A stretch of 64,000 nt of DNA from JBBQXH01 sp963710975 (GTDB lineage Bacteria; Actinomycetota; Thermoleophilia; Gaiellales; Gaiellaceae), in the NCBI GenBank assembly GCA_963710975.1, contig CAVQCG010000004.1, forward strand, positions 186,001-250,000, read 5' to 3'. The notes beneath the pieces were generated by a model that saw nothing but the letters and a program-made list of their open reading frames with translations, had not been told where the DNA came from and searched no databases. Positions 8,573 to 17,615 of the stretch are shown piece by piece. A program made the position numbers and the translations under genes. Positions within the stretch are counted from its first letter, which is position 1, and each line of letters begins with the position of its first letter.

Positions 8573-9594
8573 GCTTCTACGACGTCGTCTCAGGTCTCCG
8601 GGTCGAGGTCGAGCAGGCGCGTCTCGAACGGCGCCAGGTCGACGTGTCCAGCGGGTTCACACGGGTCACGACAACGGTCGTCCTGTCGGGCTCCGGGAGC
8701 GAGGGGCGCGGCGAGGACGTCACCTACGAGGCGGGCGATCATGACACCTACCCCTCGCCGGACCTGACGGGGCGGTCTAGCTTCGACGCGCTGTCGACCC
8801 GGCTCGGCGCCCTCGATCTGTTTCCGGGGAAGGCGCCGGAGCGCGAGCCCTCCCGCGACTACCGGCGCTGGGCCTTCGAGAGCGCGGCGCTCGATCTCGC
8901 GCTTCGCCAGGCCGGGATCTCGCTCGGCGAGGCCCTCGGCCGCCCCTACCATCCAGTTCGGTTCGTGGTCTCGACCCGGCTCGATATCCATCGCTGGCTT
9001 GCGCTGTACCCCGAGCTCGAGTTCAAGCTCGATCCGACGAGTGAGTGGGACAGGGCGACGATGACGGACATCGCGTCGACGGGCCGGGTGCGAGTGCTCG
9101 ACTTCAAGTCGTTCTACACGGGCACGCCCGTCGACCTCGCGCCGGATCCTGTGCTCTACCGGTCGGCCGCGGAGCTCTTCCCGGACGCCGTGCTCGAGGA
9201 CGCGGCCTTGACGGATGGGACACGGGTCGCACTCGCCGGCGCGCTCGACCGGCTCTCGTGGGATGCGCCCATCCACTCGCTTGCGGACGTCGACGCGCTG
9301 CCGATTCCGCCGCGGTTTCTCAACATCAAGCCGTCGAGGTTCGGGTCTGTCCAACGCCTCTTCGACTGCATCGAGACCTGTCTCGACCGGGGCATGATGC
9401 TCTACGGCGGGGGGCAGTTCGAGCTCGGGATCGGCCGCGGTCAGATACAGGCTCTCGCCAGCCTCTTCTACGCCGACTCCGCGAACGACGTCGCCCCCGG
9501 AAGCTACAACGCGCCCGAGCCAAGCCCGGGTCTTCCCCAGAGCCCGCTCGAACTGCCGGCGGATCTGACGGGCTTCTCGTGGGAGCGGGGGTAG
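8569..9594 (+). CDS. Enolase-superfamily protein of unknown substrate
   Basis: 341 residues with features of the muconate-lactonizing / mandelate-racemase branch: AFESAALDLALRQAG in the barrel start, a strand with LDFKSFY that can supply one active-site Lys, acidic residues in DAVLEDAAL and DAPIHSLADVDAL at the metal-ligand positions, the second Lys in FLNIKPSRFGS, and the C-terminal MMLYGGGQFELGIGRGQ. These enzymes abstract a proton alpha to a carboxylate. The substrate cannot be inferred: neighbours are a TPR protein and a small helical protein, with no pathway genes. Confidence 0.72.
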   Translation: MSFYDVVSGLRVEVEQARLERRQVDVSSGFTRVTTTVVLSGSGSEGRGEDVTYEAGDHDTYPSPDLTGRSSFDALSTRLGALDLFPGKAPEREPSRDYRRWAFESAALDLALRQAGISLGEALGRPYHPVRFVVSTRLDIHRWLALYPELEFKLDPTSEWDRATMTDIASTGRVRVLDFKSFYTGTPVDLAPDPVLYRSAAELFPDAVLEDAALTDGTRVALAGALDRLSWDAPIHSLADVDALPIPPRFLNIKPSRFGSVQRLFDCIETCLDRGMMLYGGGQFELGIGRGQIQALASLFYADSANDVAPGSYNAPEPSPGLPQSPLELPADLTGFSWERG

Positions 9595-9899
9595 CAGAGG
9601 ATTGGCCGCCCGCCGGGGCGGTCTTCCAGGGTGCGCTCTACTACGGCGAGACCCACCTGAGACGCGGTGACTACGGTCACGCGTACCGCCAGTTCGTTCG
9701 CGCAGCGGAGGCGGCGCCCGGCGACAAGGAGCGTGAGCTTGCACGAGGGCTCGCACACCTGGCGGCCGCCGGATACAAGCGAGCCGGAGGCGACCAGCGC
9801 GGGTATGAGCGCCAGAACGAGCATGCGCGCAGGCGACTCACGCCGTTTCTTCCGAGCGCGTGGAATCTCGATCTCGTCGAGCTGATCGAGCTAGCCTGA
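9579..9899 (+). CDS. Small helical protein, DUF309/TPR-like
   Basis: 106 residues from GTG 9579, overlapping the previous gene by 16 bases. The core GALYYGETHLRRGDYGHAYR and ARGLAHLAAAGYKRAGGDQ resembles DUF309 (EGLxLFNxGxYFEAHE... LxGLIxLAAA), but the HE dyad of typical DUF309 is not kept. Function unknown. The same-strand overlap suggests co-translation with the enolase-like gene. Confidence 0.6.
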   Translation: MGAGVAEDWPPAGAVFQGALYYGETHLRRGDYGHAYRQFVRAAEAAPGDKERELARGLAHLAAAGYKRAGGDQRGYERQNEHARRRLTPFLPSAWNLDLVELIELA

Positions 9900-9903
9900 G
9901 GGA

Positions 9904-10647
9904 ATGCGTCGGGCGGCTCCCCTCGCGCTCTCCGTCGTCATCGCCCTGGCGATTCCGGCTGTCCTTCTCGGCAACGGGCTGTGGTTGCTGACCAACGACT
10001 GGTACGTGCACGCCGAGTACGCGCGGCCGGGCTTCCCGGACGATCAGTTCGGTTTCACGAAGGCGGAGCGGACACGGCTCGCGCTCGCGGGCCTCGACTC
10101 GATCAAGCCGCTCAACGGAGAGGGCGTCCAGATTCTCCGCGACGCTCGCCTTCCGGACGGGTCAGCGGCGTTCAACGAGCGAGAGATCACGCACATGTCC
10201 GATGTCCGCGGACTCGTCGGGAAGGTGTTGCTCGCGCACGCGATCGCGCTCGTTGCGATCCTGGCCTGCGCGGTCGCAGCGCGGGTGCTCCGCGCGCGGG
10301 GTGTCGCCAGGCGGGGGCTCTTTGCCGGAGGGCTCCTGACGCTCGTCCTCGCCGCGACGCTGGGTCTCCTGATGCTGGTGAACTTCAACTGGTTCTTCGT
10401 CCAGTTCCATGAGGCGCTCTTCACGGGCGACACCTGGCTGTTTCCCGACTCGGACACGTTGATCCGCCTCTACCCCGACGTGTTCTGGAGCGACTTCGGC
10501 GGAATCCTCGCAGGGCTGACTGTGCTCCAGGCGCTACTCCTCACCGGGGTCGTCTGGTGGATGCAGAGGCGTGACCGAACCCGTACCCTCCGAGCCGGCG
10601 ACGACCCGGCTCGGACGTACGAGGTCGAGCCCACGTCGCTCAGGTGA
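9904..10647 (+). CDS. Integral membrane protein, DUF1461 (TIGR01906-like)
   Basis: 247 residues with four to five membrane helices: 1-30 (APLALSVVIALAIPAVLLGN), about 100-120, about 130-155 and about 200-220. The loop FNWFFVQFHEALFTGDTW followed by LIRLYPDVFWSDF matches the DUF1461 signature. Function unknown. The gene starts 4 bases after the previous stop and converges on the deacetylase gene with an 8-base overlap of coding ends. Confidence 0.75.
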   Translation: MRRAAPLALSVVIALAIPAVLLGNGLWLLTNDWYVHAEYARPGFPDDQFGFTKAERTRLALAGLDSIKPLNGEGVQILRDARLPDGSAAFNEREITHMSDVRGLVGKVLLAHAIALVAILACAVAARVLRARGVARRGLFAGGLLTLVLAATLGLLMLVNFNWFFVQFHEALFTGDTWLFPDSDTLIRLYPDVFWSDFGGILAGLTVLQALLLTGVVWWMQRRDRTRTLRAGDDPARTYEVEPTSLR

Positions 10648-11479
10648 CCTTGCCGAAGGCTCGCATGCTCGCGACGAGGCCACGAATGCCGTGGCGAGTC
10701 CCGTCGATACGAATTCGTGCGAGGGTGAAGAGCTCGGACGGGCGCCCCAGGCCGTCTCGAACGGTCGTCGCGCCCAGGTAGCCTGCCGCCCGGACAGCCG
10801 CGACGACGGCCGCGTCGTAGCGCCCCGCGGGGTAGCAGAAGAAGTTGACGGGCTGGTCGAACTGACGTTGGATGCGGCGACGTGACCCCTGGATCTCGCG
10901 CCGGAGCGCGGCAGGGTCGAGCGTCGTCAGGTCGGGGTGGGTGAGGGTGTGGGCATCGACCTCCCAACCTGCGGCGATGAGTGCTCTGATCCGGCGCGGG
11001 GACAGCCCCCACGGGGTGGACTCGTTCCTGACGAGGAGGTTGAGCACCCCCGGCCAGTGCTTTGCGCGGAGGACGGGAAGTGCGTTCACGAAGACGCTCC
11101 GGTACCCGTCGTCGAAGGTGAGGACGATCGGGTGGCGGGGCAACGCGACCTCGTCGTGCCAGTAGGCGTAGACCTGGTCGAGCGTCACTGCGTGGTAGCC
11201 GCTCGCGGCGAGCCACTCGATCTGGGCCGCGAAGTCATCAGGCAGGACGTAGAGGCCGGGATACGGCGCATCCGCGGGTGGGGCTGCAACGACGTGGTAC
11301 ATGAGGATCGGGATCGGATGGTCGTGCGGGCCTTTGACGTGCGCTGGGTCGACAGGAGGTGGATCGGCAGCCGGTCTGGTCTCGGTCGCGGCCGTGCTCG
11401 ATCCGGTGCGCGGCGACTCGTCGAGACTCGAGACCCCACAGCCGGCGAGCGGCGCGCTCAGGGCCACCAGGGCGATCAC
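10640..11479 (-). CDS. Polysaccharide deacetylase-family lipoprotein
   Basis: 279 residues. The N-terminal signal ends in a lipobox (LAGC, Cys about residue 14), predicting anchoring to the outer face of the membrane. The NodB domain has TFDDGYRSVF (Asp-Asp motif) and DAHTLTHPDL (metal His pair), with CYPAGRYD further on. Such enzymes remove N- or O-acetyl groups from peptidoglycan or other glycans. It lies downstream of a small membrane protein and gltB on the same strand. Confidence 0.85.
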   Translation of the reverse strand: MIALVALSAPLAGCGVSSLDESPRTGSSTAATETRPAADPPPVDPAHVKGPHDHPIPILMYHVVAAPPADAPYPGLYVLPDDFAAQIEWLAASGYHAVTLDQVYAYWHDEVALPRHPIVLTFDDGYRSVFVNALPVLRAKHWPGVLNLLVRNESTPWGLSPRRIRALIAAGWEVDAHTLTHPDLTTLDPAALRREIQGSRRRIQRQFDQPVNFFCYPAGRYDAAVVAAVRAAGYLGATTVRDGLGRPSELFTLARIRIDGTRHGIRGLVASMRAFGKVT

Positions 11480-11548
11480 GAAGACTCCCAGCCGAAACGG
11501 CCGGCTCGCGCGACCGTGACACCGATGGAGACTTCGAATCGCTCGAGT

Positions 11549-11851
11549 CTACGCCGCGCGGCTGCCGGAGCCCATCACGGACGCCCGAGGGTGCAGGGCT
11601 ACGGGGGCCGCTCCGTGACGGCTCCAGCGACGGGCGAGAAGTGCGCTGCCGCCGACGACCACGACCGGGAAGCCGATGGCGAACGCGACCGCCGGCCAGC
11701 CCGGGCCCGCCGACCCCGCTGCGTCGACGCGGTGGTGCGCCGGAGGCCCGGAATTCACAGGTTTCGCGGCCGCCGTCGCAGGAACGAGCGCAGCGAGCGC
11801 AACTCCTGGATCAACACGTCGAGGATCGCAGCGAGCCCGCTGTCGGGCCAT
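11549..11851 (-). CDS. Small secreted or membrane protein, unknown function
   Basis: 100 residues: a basic N-terminus, a hydrophobic signal-like segment (VALAALVPATAAA) with an Ala-rich cleavage region, a short polar part, then one membrane helix (WPAVAFAIGFPVVVVGGSAL) ending in an Arg-rich tail. The signal-peptide/helix/positive-tail layout argues for a real gene. It lies 54 bases downstream of gltB and 69 upstream of the deacetylase on the same strand. No family recognised. Confidence 0.45.
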   Translation of the reverse strand: MARQRARCDPRRVDPGVALAALVPATAAAKPVNSGPPAHHRVDAAGSAGPGWPAVAFAIGFPVVVVGGSALLARRWSRHGAAPVALHPRASVMGSGSRAA

Positions 11852-11905
11852 GGCGCTACCAGGTGTTTCCGGGTGCGGGCAACCGTACGCCGGGATGTGC
11901 GCTGG

Positions 11906-14900
11906 TCACCCGGCCTTGCCCGCGACCGTGCCTTCTGCGGCGGACTCGATGCGCGCGACCTCGGCTTTCGGGGCGACGCGCCAGAACTGCGGGCCGGCCT
12001 CGTCCCAAGCGCCGAGCAGACGGGATGCAACGGAGGAACCGGTGAAGCGCACATGCCGCTCGAGGAGCTCGCGGAGCGTGTCCAGATCGGCAGCGTCAAG
12101 GCGCGCCGCAGCGACGAGCTGCGCGTTCAGATGGCGCTCCATCCGCTCCTCGGGGTCGAACACATAGGCCTGGCCGCCGGTCATGCCCGCCCCCAGGTTG
12201 AGCCCGTACGGGCCGAGGATCACGACCGTGCCGCTCGTCATGTACTCGCACGGGTGGTCGCCGGCTCCCTCGACGACTGCGACAGCGCCCGAGTTGCGGA
12301 CGCAGAAGCGCTCTCCGGCCGCGCCGGCGCAGTAGAGCTCGCCGCCGGTCGCTCCGTAGAGCACGGTGTTACCCATCAACACGGGCCCACCGGCATCGTT
12401 CGCCGGGGGACGGATCACGATGCGACCACCCGCCATGCCCTTGCCGACGTAGTCGTTCGCCTCGCCGGTGAGCAGCAACTCGACGCCCTCGGTGAGGAAC
12501 GCACCGAAGCCCTGCCCGGCGACGCCGTCGAAGGCGGCGCGGATACGCCCGGGTGGTCCAGCCGAGCCGAATCGCTTGCCGATCACGCCCCCGAGGCGCG
12601 CACCGACGGTTCGATCGCCGTTCGTGATCGGATAGGACAGCTCGGTGACCCTGGCACCGTCGAGAGCCGGCGCAGCGTCCTCGGCAAGCCGAGCGCCGAG
12701 CTCCCAGCCGGTGGGCTCTCGGTGGGTGTCCCCGACGTATCTGGTGGCGCCCTCGGCGATCGAGACGAGCAGCGGCCGAAGGTCGAGGCTGTCGGTGCGA
12801 GCGTCGCCGGTCTCCTCCTGGCGTAACAGGTCGACACGTCCGACGGCCTCCTCGAACGTTCGCAGCCCGAGAGCGGCGAGTGTTCGACGGATCTCCTCGG
12901 CCACGAAGACCAGGTAGGCCATCACCTGCTCCGGCGTGCCCGCGAACTTGTCGCGTAGCTCCGGCCGCTGCGTCGCGATTCCGACAGGGCACGTGTCGAC
13001 GTGGCATGACCGGACCATGAGGCAGCCCTCGGCGAGCAAGAGTGCAGTGCCGAAGCTCACCTCGTCTGCACCGAGTAGTGCCGCGACGACGACATCGCGG
13101 CCCGTCTTGAAGCCGCCGTCGACCCGGATGCGAACGCGGCCGCGCAGCCCGTTCGCCACGAGCGCCTGCTGCGTTTCCGCGAGGCCGAGCTCCCACGGGA
13201 CACCCGCGTTCTTGATCGAGGTCAGCGGGCTCGCACCGGTCCCGCCGTCCGCGCCGGCGATGTGAACCGCGTCGGCCAGCGCCTTGACGACCCCCGCGGC
13301 CACGAGCCCGACGCCGCTTTCCGACACGAGCTTCACGGACACGGCTGCGGCGGGGTTCACCTGCTTGAGGTCGAAGATGAGCTGCGCGAGGTCCTCGATC
13401 GAGTAGATGTCGTGGTGAGGTGGGGGTGAGATGAGCGCGACGCCCGGCACGGTGTGCCGCAAGCGCGCGATCTCCGCCGAGACCTTGTGCCCGGGAAGCT
13501 GGCCGCCCTCGCCCGGCTTCGAGCCCTGGGCGACCTTGATCTGGAGCTCGTCGGCATACGCCGCATACTCCGGCGTCACGCCGAAGCGACCCGAGGCGAT
13601 CTGCTTGATACGGCAGTTGCGCTCATCGTGGAAACGGGCGGGATCCTCGCCGCCTTCACCCGAGTTCGCCTTGCCGCCCAGGCGGTTCAGCGCGATTGCG
13701 ATCGTCTCGTGCGCCTCCGCCGAGAGCGCGCCGTGGGACATCGCTCCGCTCGAGAACCGCTTCACGATCGCTTCGACCGGCTCGACCTCGTCGAGCGCTA
13801 CAGGGTCTCCGGCCGGAACCAGCTCGAGCAGGTCGCGCGGCTCCATCGGGGTGCGACCGTTGACGAGCGAGGAGAACTTCTCGTACAGCTCCCATCCCTC
13901 GAGATCGATGCCGGAACTGCCGTTCCTGACGGCCCTCTGCAGCGTGTGTGCGGCAGCCATCTCGTGTGCTGCGTCGACGACGTCCCCATTCGTCTCGTGC
14001 GGCTCGCCGCCCTTGCGCCACTTGATGTAGCCAGGATTCTCGAGGGTCACCTTGCCGCCGCCTGCGAGCCCGCTCGAGCGCTCGACGAGCTCCCGCTCGA
14101 GCTCGGCGAAGCCGATGCCGTCGATCGGGCAGGGCGTGTCGACGAACGCGCGGTCGACGACCTCGGGGGCCAGGCCGACGATCTCGAAGATCTGTGCTCC
14201 GCAATAGCTGGCGATATCCGAGATTCCCATCTTGGACATCGCCTTGAGGACACCGTCCTCGACTGCCTCCCGGAACCGTGCCTGTGCCTCTTCGGGCGAA
14301 GGGCGATCGCCACCGATCTTGTCCCGAGCGGCCATCTGGGCGAGTGTCTCGAGCGCGAGGCGCGGACAGATCGCCTCTGCTCCGTATCCGAGGAGGCACG
14401 CGAAGTGGTGAACCTCCCGGGCCTCGTCCGTCTCGACGACGAGCGTCGCCTTCGTTCGCAACCCCGTGGCGACCAGCCGGTGGTGGACGATGCCCGTGGC
14501 GAGGAGCGCGGGCACGGGCACTCTCTCGGCGGCCGTGTCGGCGATCAGGAGCATCCCCGCGCCGGCGCGAACCGCGGCTTCCGCCTCGTTGCCGAGGCGG
14601 CTGCACGCCCGCTCGAGTCCCTCCTCCGGTGCGAAGGTCGCGTCCAGTCGTACGGGCGAGATCTGGTCGAGTGCGTCCGGGTAGAGGAAGAAGCTCGGGA
14701 ACTCGATGCCGGCGGCAACCTCGGGCCCGGAGGACAGGAGCGGCGCCCGGCTGCCGAGAACGGTGCGCAGCGACATGACGAATCGCTCGCGCAGGTGATC
14801 GATCGGAGGATTGGTGACCTGGGCGAAGCGCTGCTTGAAGTAGTGATAGAGCGGACGCGGCCGTCCCGCGAGAGGTGGCAGCGCCGTGTCGTCGCCCATC

Positions 14901-16342
14901 GAGTATGTGGGGTCGTGCGCATGGGACGCGATGGGGCGGAGGAACATCGTGAGCTCCTCGCGCGTGTAGCCGAATGCCGCCTGGCGGGCGGTCAGCTCCT
15001 CCTCGGGGGGGTCGAGCGGCGAGCCCGTCGACCCGGCGACGAGTCCCTCGCCGAGCCAGGCGCTGTAGGGATGTTCGGCCGCAAGCCGCTCCTTGATCTG
15101 CCAGTCGTCCTCGAAGCCGCGCGCCGGGTCGACGGAGATCATCTGTCCCGGGCGCAGCTTGCCCCTACGAACCCGACCTCGCCCCTCGAATGAGACGGTG
15201 CCGGCCTCCGACGAGCAGACGATCAGCCCGTCCTCGCAGATCGCGTAGCGAAGGGGCCGCAGGCCGTTGCGGTCGAGGGCGGCGGCAACCACGTGCCCGT
15301 CCGTGAAGACGATGCCGGCAGGGCCGTCCCAGGGCTCGAGCAGCCCAGCGTGGTAGCGGTAGAAGTCCCGAATCTCCTGTGGCAGCTCCTCGTTCCCCTC
15401 CCACGCCGGCGGGATCAGCATCGACGCGGCGTGCCTCACGTCGCGGCCGCCGTTGACGATGAACTCGAGCGCGTTGTCGAGCATCGTCGAGTCGGAGCCG
15501 GACTCGTCGAGCACGGGGTGGTAGAGCTCGTCGTCGGTCGACCCGAAATTGCCTTCGCGGGCACGCATCCAGTTGACGTTCCCCTGAATCGTGTTGATCT
15601 CGCCGTTGTGGCAGAGGAACCTGAATGGCTGCGCGCGCTCCCAGGACGGCATCGTGTTGGTCGAGAAGCGCTGGTGGAAGATGCCGAACGGGACCGTGAG
15701 GTCGGGGTTCGTGAGGTCGAGATAGAACTCCCCCAGCTGGTCGGCTGCGCAGAGGGCCTTGTAGGTGACCGTGCGGAAGGAGAGCGACGCGATGTACGCG
15801 CCGCCGCTGCGCTCCGCACGCTTGCGCGCGTGGTAGGCGCGCCACTCGGTCTCGGCTTCGGTCAGCCCCGGGGGCGGCACCAGCCCGAGCTGCTCGATGC
15901 GCGGCATGCTGGCCTGCGCCTCCGCTCCGAGGTGATCGACGTCGACCGGCACCTCTCGCCAGCCGAGCGTCTCGATTCCCTCGGCCGCGCACGCGGCCTC
16001 GATCGCGGCCCGTGCCGAATCCTCGCGCAGGAACACCATCGCCAGCCCCGCTCCGGGCCGAGGCCTCAGCACCTCGGGAATCGGTAGCAGCAAGCCCGCG
16101 CCGTCTCCGGTCCTCCCGTCTGCAGCCGTCGCGCCACGGTGGCGGACGCGACACAGGCCCTCGATCAGAAGGTCGACGATGTCGCGTGAGGCGTGCCCGT
16201 CGACATTCGCGATGAAGCCGATGCCGCACGCGTCGCGCTCGACAGAGACGTCATGGAGTGGGCGTGGGGCGACGATCGGGATCCTTCCTGCAAGCTTCAG
16301 CGAGCGGTTAGAGTTGTCGTCCGGCCTCTTGGCAGTTCGCAC
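11906..16342 (-). CDS. gltB: Glutamate synthase, large (alpha) subunit
   Basis: Converts glutamine and 2-oxoglutarate to two glutamates. The 1478-residue protein has the class II amidotransferase nucleophile Cys39 (DACGIGF; residues before it are a propeptide), the central and FMN domains (SNSGEGGEDP-like segment, SEIARLRH), the iron-sulfur motif CHVDTCPVGIATQ and the C-terminal GXGXG beta-helix (YVGKGMAGGRIVIRP). GTG 16342 is the only usable start before the nucleophile. No small subunit (gltD) lies next to it, so electrons may come from a distant GltD or from ferredoxin. Confidence 0.93.
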   Translation of the reverse strand: MRTAKRPDDNSNRSLKLAGRIPIVAPRPLHDVSVERDACGIGFIANVDGHASRDIVDLLIEGLCRVRHRGATAADGRTGDGAGLLLPIPEVLRPRPGAGLAMVFLREDSARAAIEAACAAEGIETLGWREVPVDVDHLGAEAQASMPRIEQLGLVPPPGLTEAETEWRAYHARKRAERSGGAYIASLSFRTVTYKALCAADQLGEFYLDLTNPDLTVPFGIFHQRFSTNTMPSWERAQPFRFLCHNGEINTIQGNVNWMRAREGNFGSTDDELYHPVLDESGSDSTMLDNALEFIVNGGRDVRHAASMLIPPAWEGNEELPQEIRDFYRYHAGLLEPWDGPAGIVFTDGHVVAAALDRNGLRPLRYAICEDGLIVCSSEAGTVSFEGRGRVRRGKLRPGQMISVDPARGFEDDWQIKERLAAEHPYSAWLGEGLVAGSTGSPLDPPEEELTARQAAFGYTREELTMFLRPIASHAHDPTYSMGDDTALPPLAGRPRPLYHYFKQRFAQVTNPPIDHLRERFVMSLRTVLGSRAPLLSSGPEVAAGIEFPSFFLYPDALDQISPVRLDATFAPEEGLERACSRLGNEAEAAVRAGAGMLLIADTAAERVPVPALLATGIVHHRLVATGLRTKATLVVETDEAREVHHFACLLGYGAEAICPRLALETLAQMAARDKIGGDRPSPEEAQARFREAVEDGVLKAMSKMGISDIASYCGAQIFEIVGLAPEVVDRAFVDTPCPIDGIGFAELERELVERSSGLAGGGKVTLENPGYIKWRKGGEPHETNGDVVDAAHEMAAAHTLQRAVRNGSSGIDLEGWELYEKFSSLVNGRTPMEPRDLLELVPAGDPVALDEVEPVEAIVKRFSSGAMSHGALSAEAHETIAIALNRLGGKANSGEGGEDPARFHDERNCRIKQIASGRFGVTPEYAAYADELQIKVAQGSKPGEGGQLPGHKVSAEIARLRHTVPGVALISPPPHHDIYSIEDLAQLIFDLKQVNPAAAVSVKLVSESGVGLVAAGVVKALADAVHIAGADGGTGASPLTSIKNAGVPWELGLAETQQALVANGLRGRVRIRVDGGFKTGRDVVVAALLGADEVSFGTALLLAEGCLMVRSCHVDTCPVGIATQRPELRDKFAGTPEQVMAYLVFVAEEIRRTLAALGLRTFEEAVGRVDLLRQEETGDARTDSLDLRPLLVSIAEGATRYVGDTHREPTGWELGARLAEDAAPALDGARVTELSYPITNGDRTVGARLGGVIGKRFGSAGPPGRIRAAFDGVAGQGFGAFLTEGVELLLTGEANDYVGKGMAGGRIVIRPPANDAGGPVLMGNTVLYGATGGELYCAGAAGERFCVRNSGAVAVVEGAGDHPCEYMTSGTVVILGPYGLNLGAGMTGGQAYVFDPEERMERHLNAQLVAAARLDAADLDTLRELLERHVRFTGSSVASRLLGAWDEAGPQFWRVAPKAEVARIESAAEGTVAGKAG

Positions 16343-16485
16343 GAGCCGGCGGAGGCGAGACTGGAGACGCCGGCTAGCGACGGGCCGCGCGGGCGGCCGG
16401 AACGGCCGTGTTCTTCTTGTCCGCGAGGGCCATGCTGCCGGTAAGAATAGGGACAGGCGGGCCTACTGGTCAAGTGAGCTCCAAC

Positions 16486-16517
16486 CCGGGGGCCCGCTGC
16501 GAACAGCGGGCCCCCGG
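16486..16517 (-). terminator. Perfect 14-bp hairpin after the channel gene
   Basis: The arms 16486-16499 (CCGGGGGCCCGCTG) and 16504-16517 are fully complementary with a four-base loop (TTCG in the minus-strand RNA). It begins 15 bases after the stop of the minus-strand channel gene at 16532 and precedes gltB. No long T-run follows, so termination would rest mainly on hairpin strength. Confidence 0.7.
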
Positions 16518-16531
16518 ATAGCGGTGGCTTT

Positions 16532-17263
16532 CTAGCTCGTCGGTGGGTCGGATTCCGTGACGGTTGGTGGCGTCGACGGCGGGGCAGGGCGCGAGTCGGG
16601 CGGCTGCGACAGCCTGGATCCCTGCTCATACGCGCCCCGGATGGCCCCGGCGGCAGCCTCCCGCCCGCCCAGCCCGAAGGCGAGGGCCAGCCCGAGAGCG
16701 ACCGAGCCCATCAGCGCCGCGTAGGTGATCGTGACGATGGTGTTCGCGATCTCGAGCTGATCGAGCGCCATGAAGACGCCGACCGAGAGGATCAGCACCA
16801 TCGCCGCGGTCCCGAGGATCTCGCCTATCGCCCTCCCGGAGAGCGAGGACGAGATGAGCCTTGCGACCCAGGGTGCCAGGAACCCCGCGGCGATCAGGAT
16901 CGCGACCGCGGCTATGACGTTCGGGATGTAGTGCCAGACGCGGGATACCGCAGCTTCGACCGACGGGACGCCGAGGACGTCGGCCGCGATGCCGAATCCG
17001 GCCAGGAGGATGAGCCAGAAGACGAGCGTTCCGAGCGCCCCTGAGAGGCTTGTCGTTGCCCGCTTCAGGAACTCCGGGCCGCGCTTCTCGACGAGGCGGT
17101 CGAGCCCGATCCGCACGAGGACACGACGAACGAGGCCCGCGACGACCTTGGCCACGATCCACGCGACGATGAGGACTCCGATGGCACCGAGGACGCGCGG
17201 AAGCCAGTCCCAGAAGGTCGCGAACGCATTGTCGACGCTGTCGACGAAGTCGGCCACGAGCAT
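16532..17263 (-). CDS. Conserved TM-helix protein, MscS/CmpX-like channel
   Basis: 243 residues. Helices lie near 22-45, 75-98, 112-135, 148-170 and 178-200. The last one, YAALMGSVALGLALAFGLGG, is the glycine/alanine-rich pore-type helix of the conserved TM-helix repeat family related to small mechanosensitive channels. The C-terminus is a Pro/Ser-rich tail. The gene is divergent from the small ORF at 17376 and is followed by a strong hairpin. Role in osmotic release is inferred from family only. Confidence 0.72.
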   Translation of the reverse strand: MLVADFVDSVDNAFATFWDWLPRVLGAIGVLIVAWIVAKVVAGLVRRVLVRIGLDRLVEKRGPEFLKRATTSLSGALGTLVFWLILLAGFGIAADVLGVPSVEAAVSRVWHYIPNVIAAVAILIAAGFLAPWVARLISSSLSGRAIGEILGTAAMVLILSVGVFMALDQLEIANTIVTITYAALMGSVALGLALAFGLGGREAAAGAIRGAYEQGSRLSQPPDSRPAPPSTPPTVTESDPPTS

Positions 17264-17337
17264 GGCCGCCCCCTTTCAGGTAGTGACAGAAGCAGCGATC
17301 CTAGGGACGAGACCGGACGCCCAAGCCGCCTGCGCAG

Positions 17338-17367
17338 TTGACAGGGGTCATTGGCGTCCGCCACACT
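17338..17367 (+). promoter_or_regulatory. Predicted promoter of a 41-residue membrane peptide gene
   Basis: A perfect TTGACA lies at 17338-17343 and CACACT at 17362-17367, 18 bases apart. The ATG at 17376 is 8 bases after the -10 box, so the transcript would be leaderless or nearly so. The -10 box is weak (C instead of T at position 1). Confidence 0.45.
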
Positions 17368-17375
17368 GAAGGTCG

Positions 17376-17501
17376 ATGTCGCGAAGGCCCGCCACCGCCC
17401 GAGCACGCACGCTGGAAGCCCCGACCGGGGCGTTCCTCGTCCTGCTCGCAGGGATCGCCGGCCTCCTCCTCGCCGTCGGCATCCTCATCGTCCCCCGCTA
17501 G
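17376..17501 (+). CDS. 41-residue single-helix membrane peptide
   Basis: Reads MSRRPATARARTLEAPTGAF followed by a continuous hydrophobic helix (LVLLAGIAGLLLAVGILIV) and a Pro-Arg end. A basic cytoplasmic tail and one clean helix, behind a TTGACA box, support a genuine small membrane protein. It is divergent from the channel gene and 200 bases upstream of ilvB. Function unknown; no family recognised. Confidence 0.5.
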   Translation: MSRRPATARARTLEAPTGAFLVLLAGIAGLLLAVGILIVPR

Positions 17502-17615
17502 GGGGATGAACACACCCACGCGGCCTCTGATGCCGCACACGCCGACCGGACAGCGGGATCAGTGCGCCGTGAGACGACCTGGGCTCCGCGCACACGAGGA
17601 GGAGGTGAGCGTTCG

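Noticed and set aside
10937..12826. 629-codon plus-strand open frame across gltB 3' end
   Set aside because: Antisense to intact gltB and the deacetylase; Arg/Asp-rich composition of a GC-rich shadow frame, no motif.
13454..15193. 579-codon plus-strand open frame
   Set aside because: Entirely antisense to the amidotransferase and central domains of gltB; no motif.
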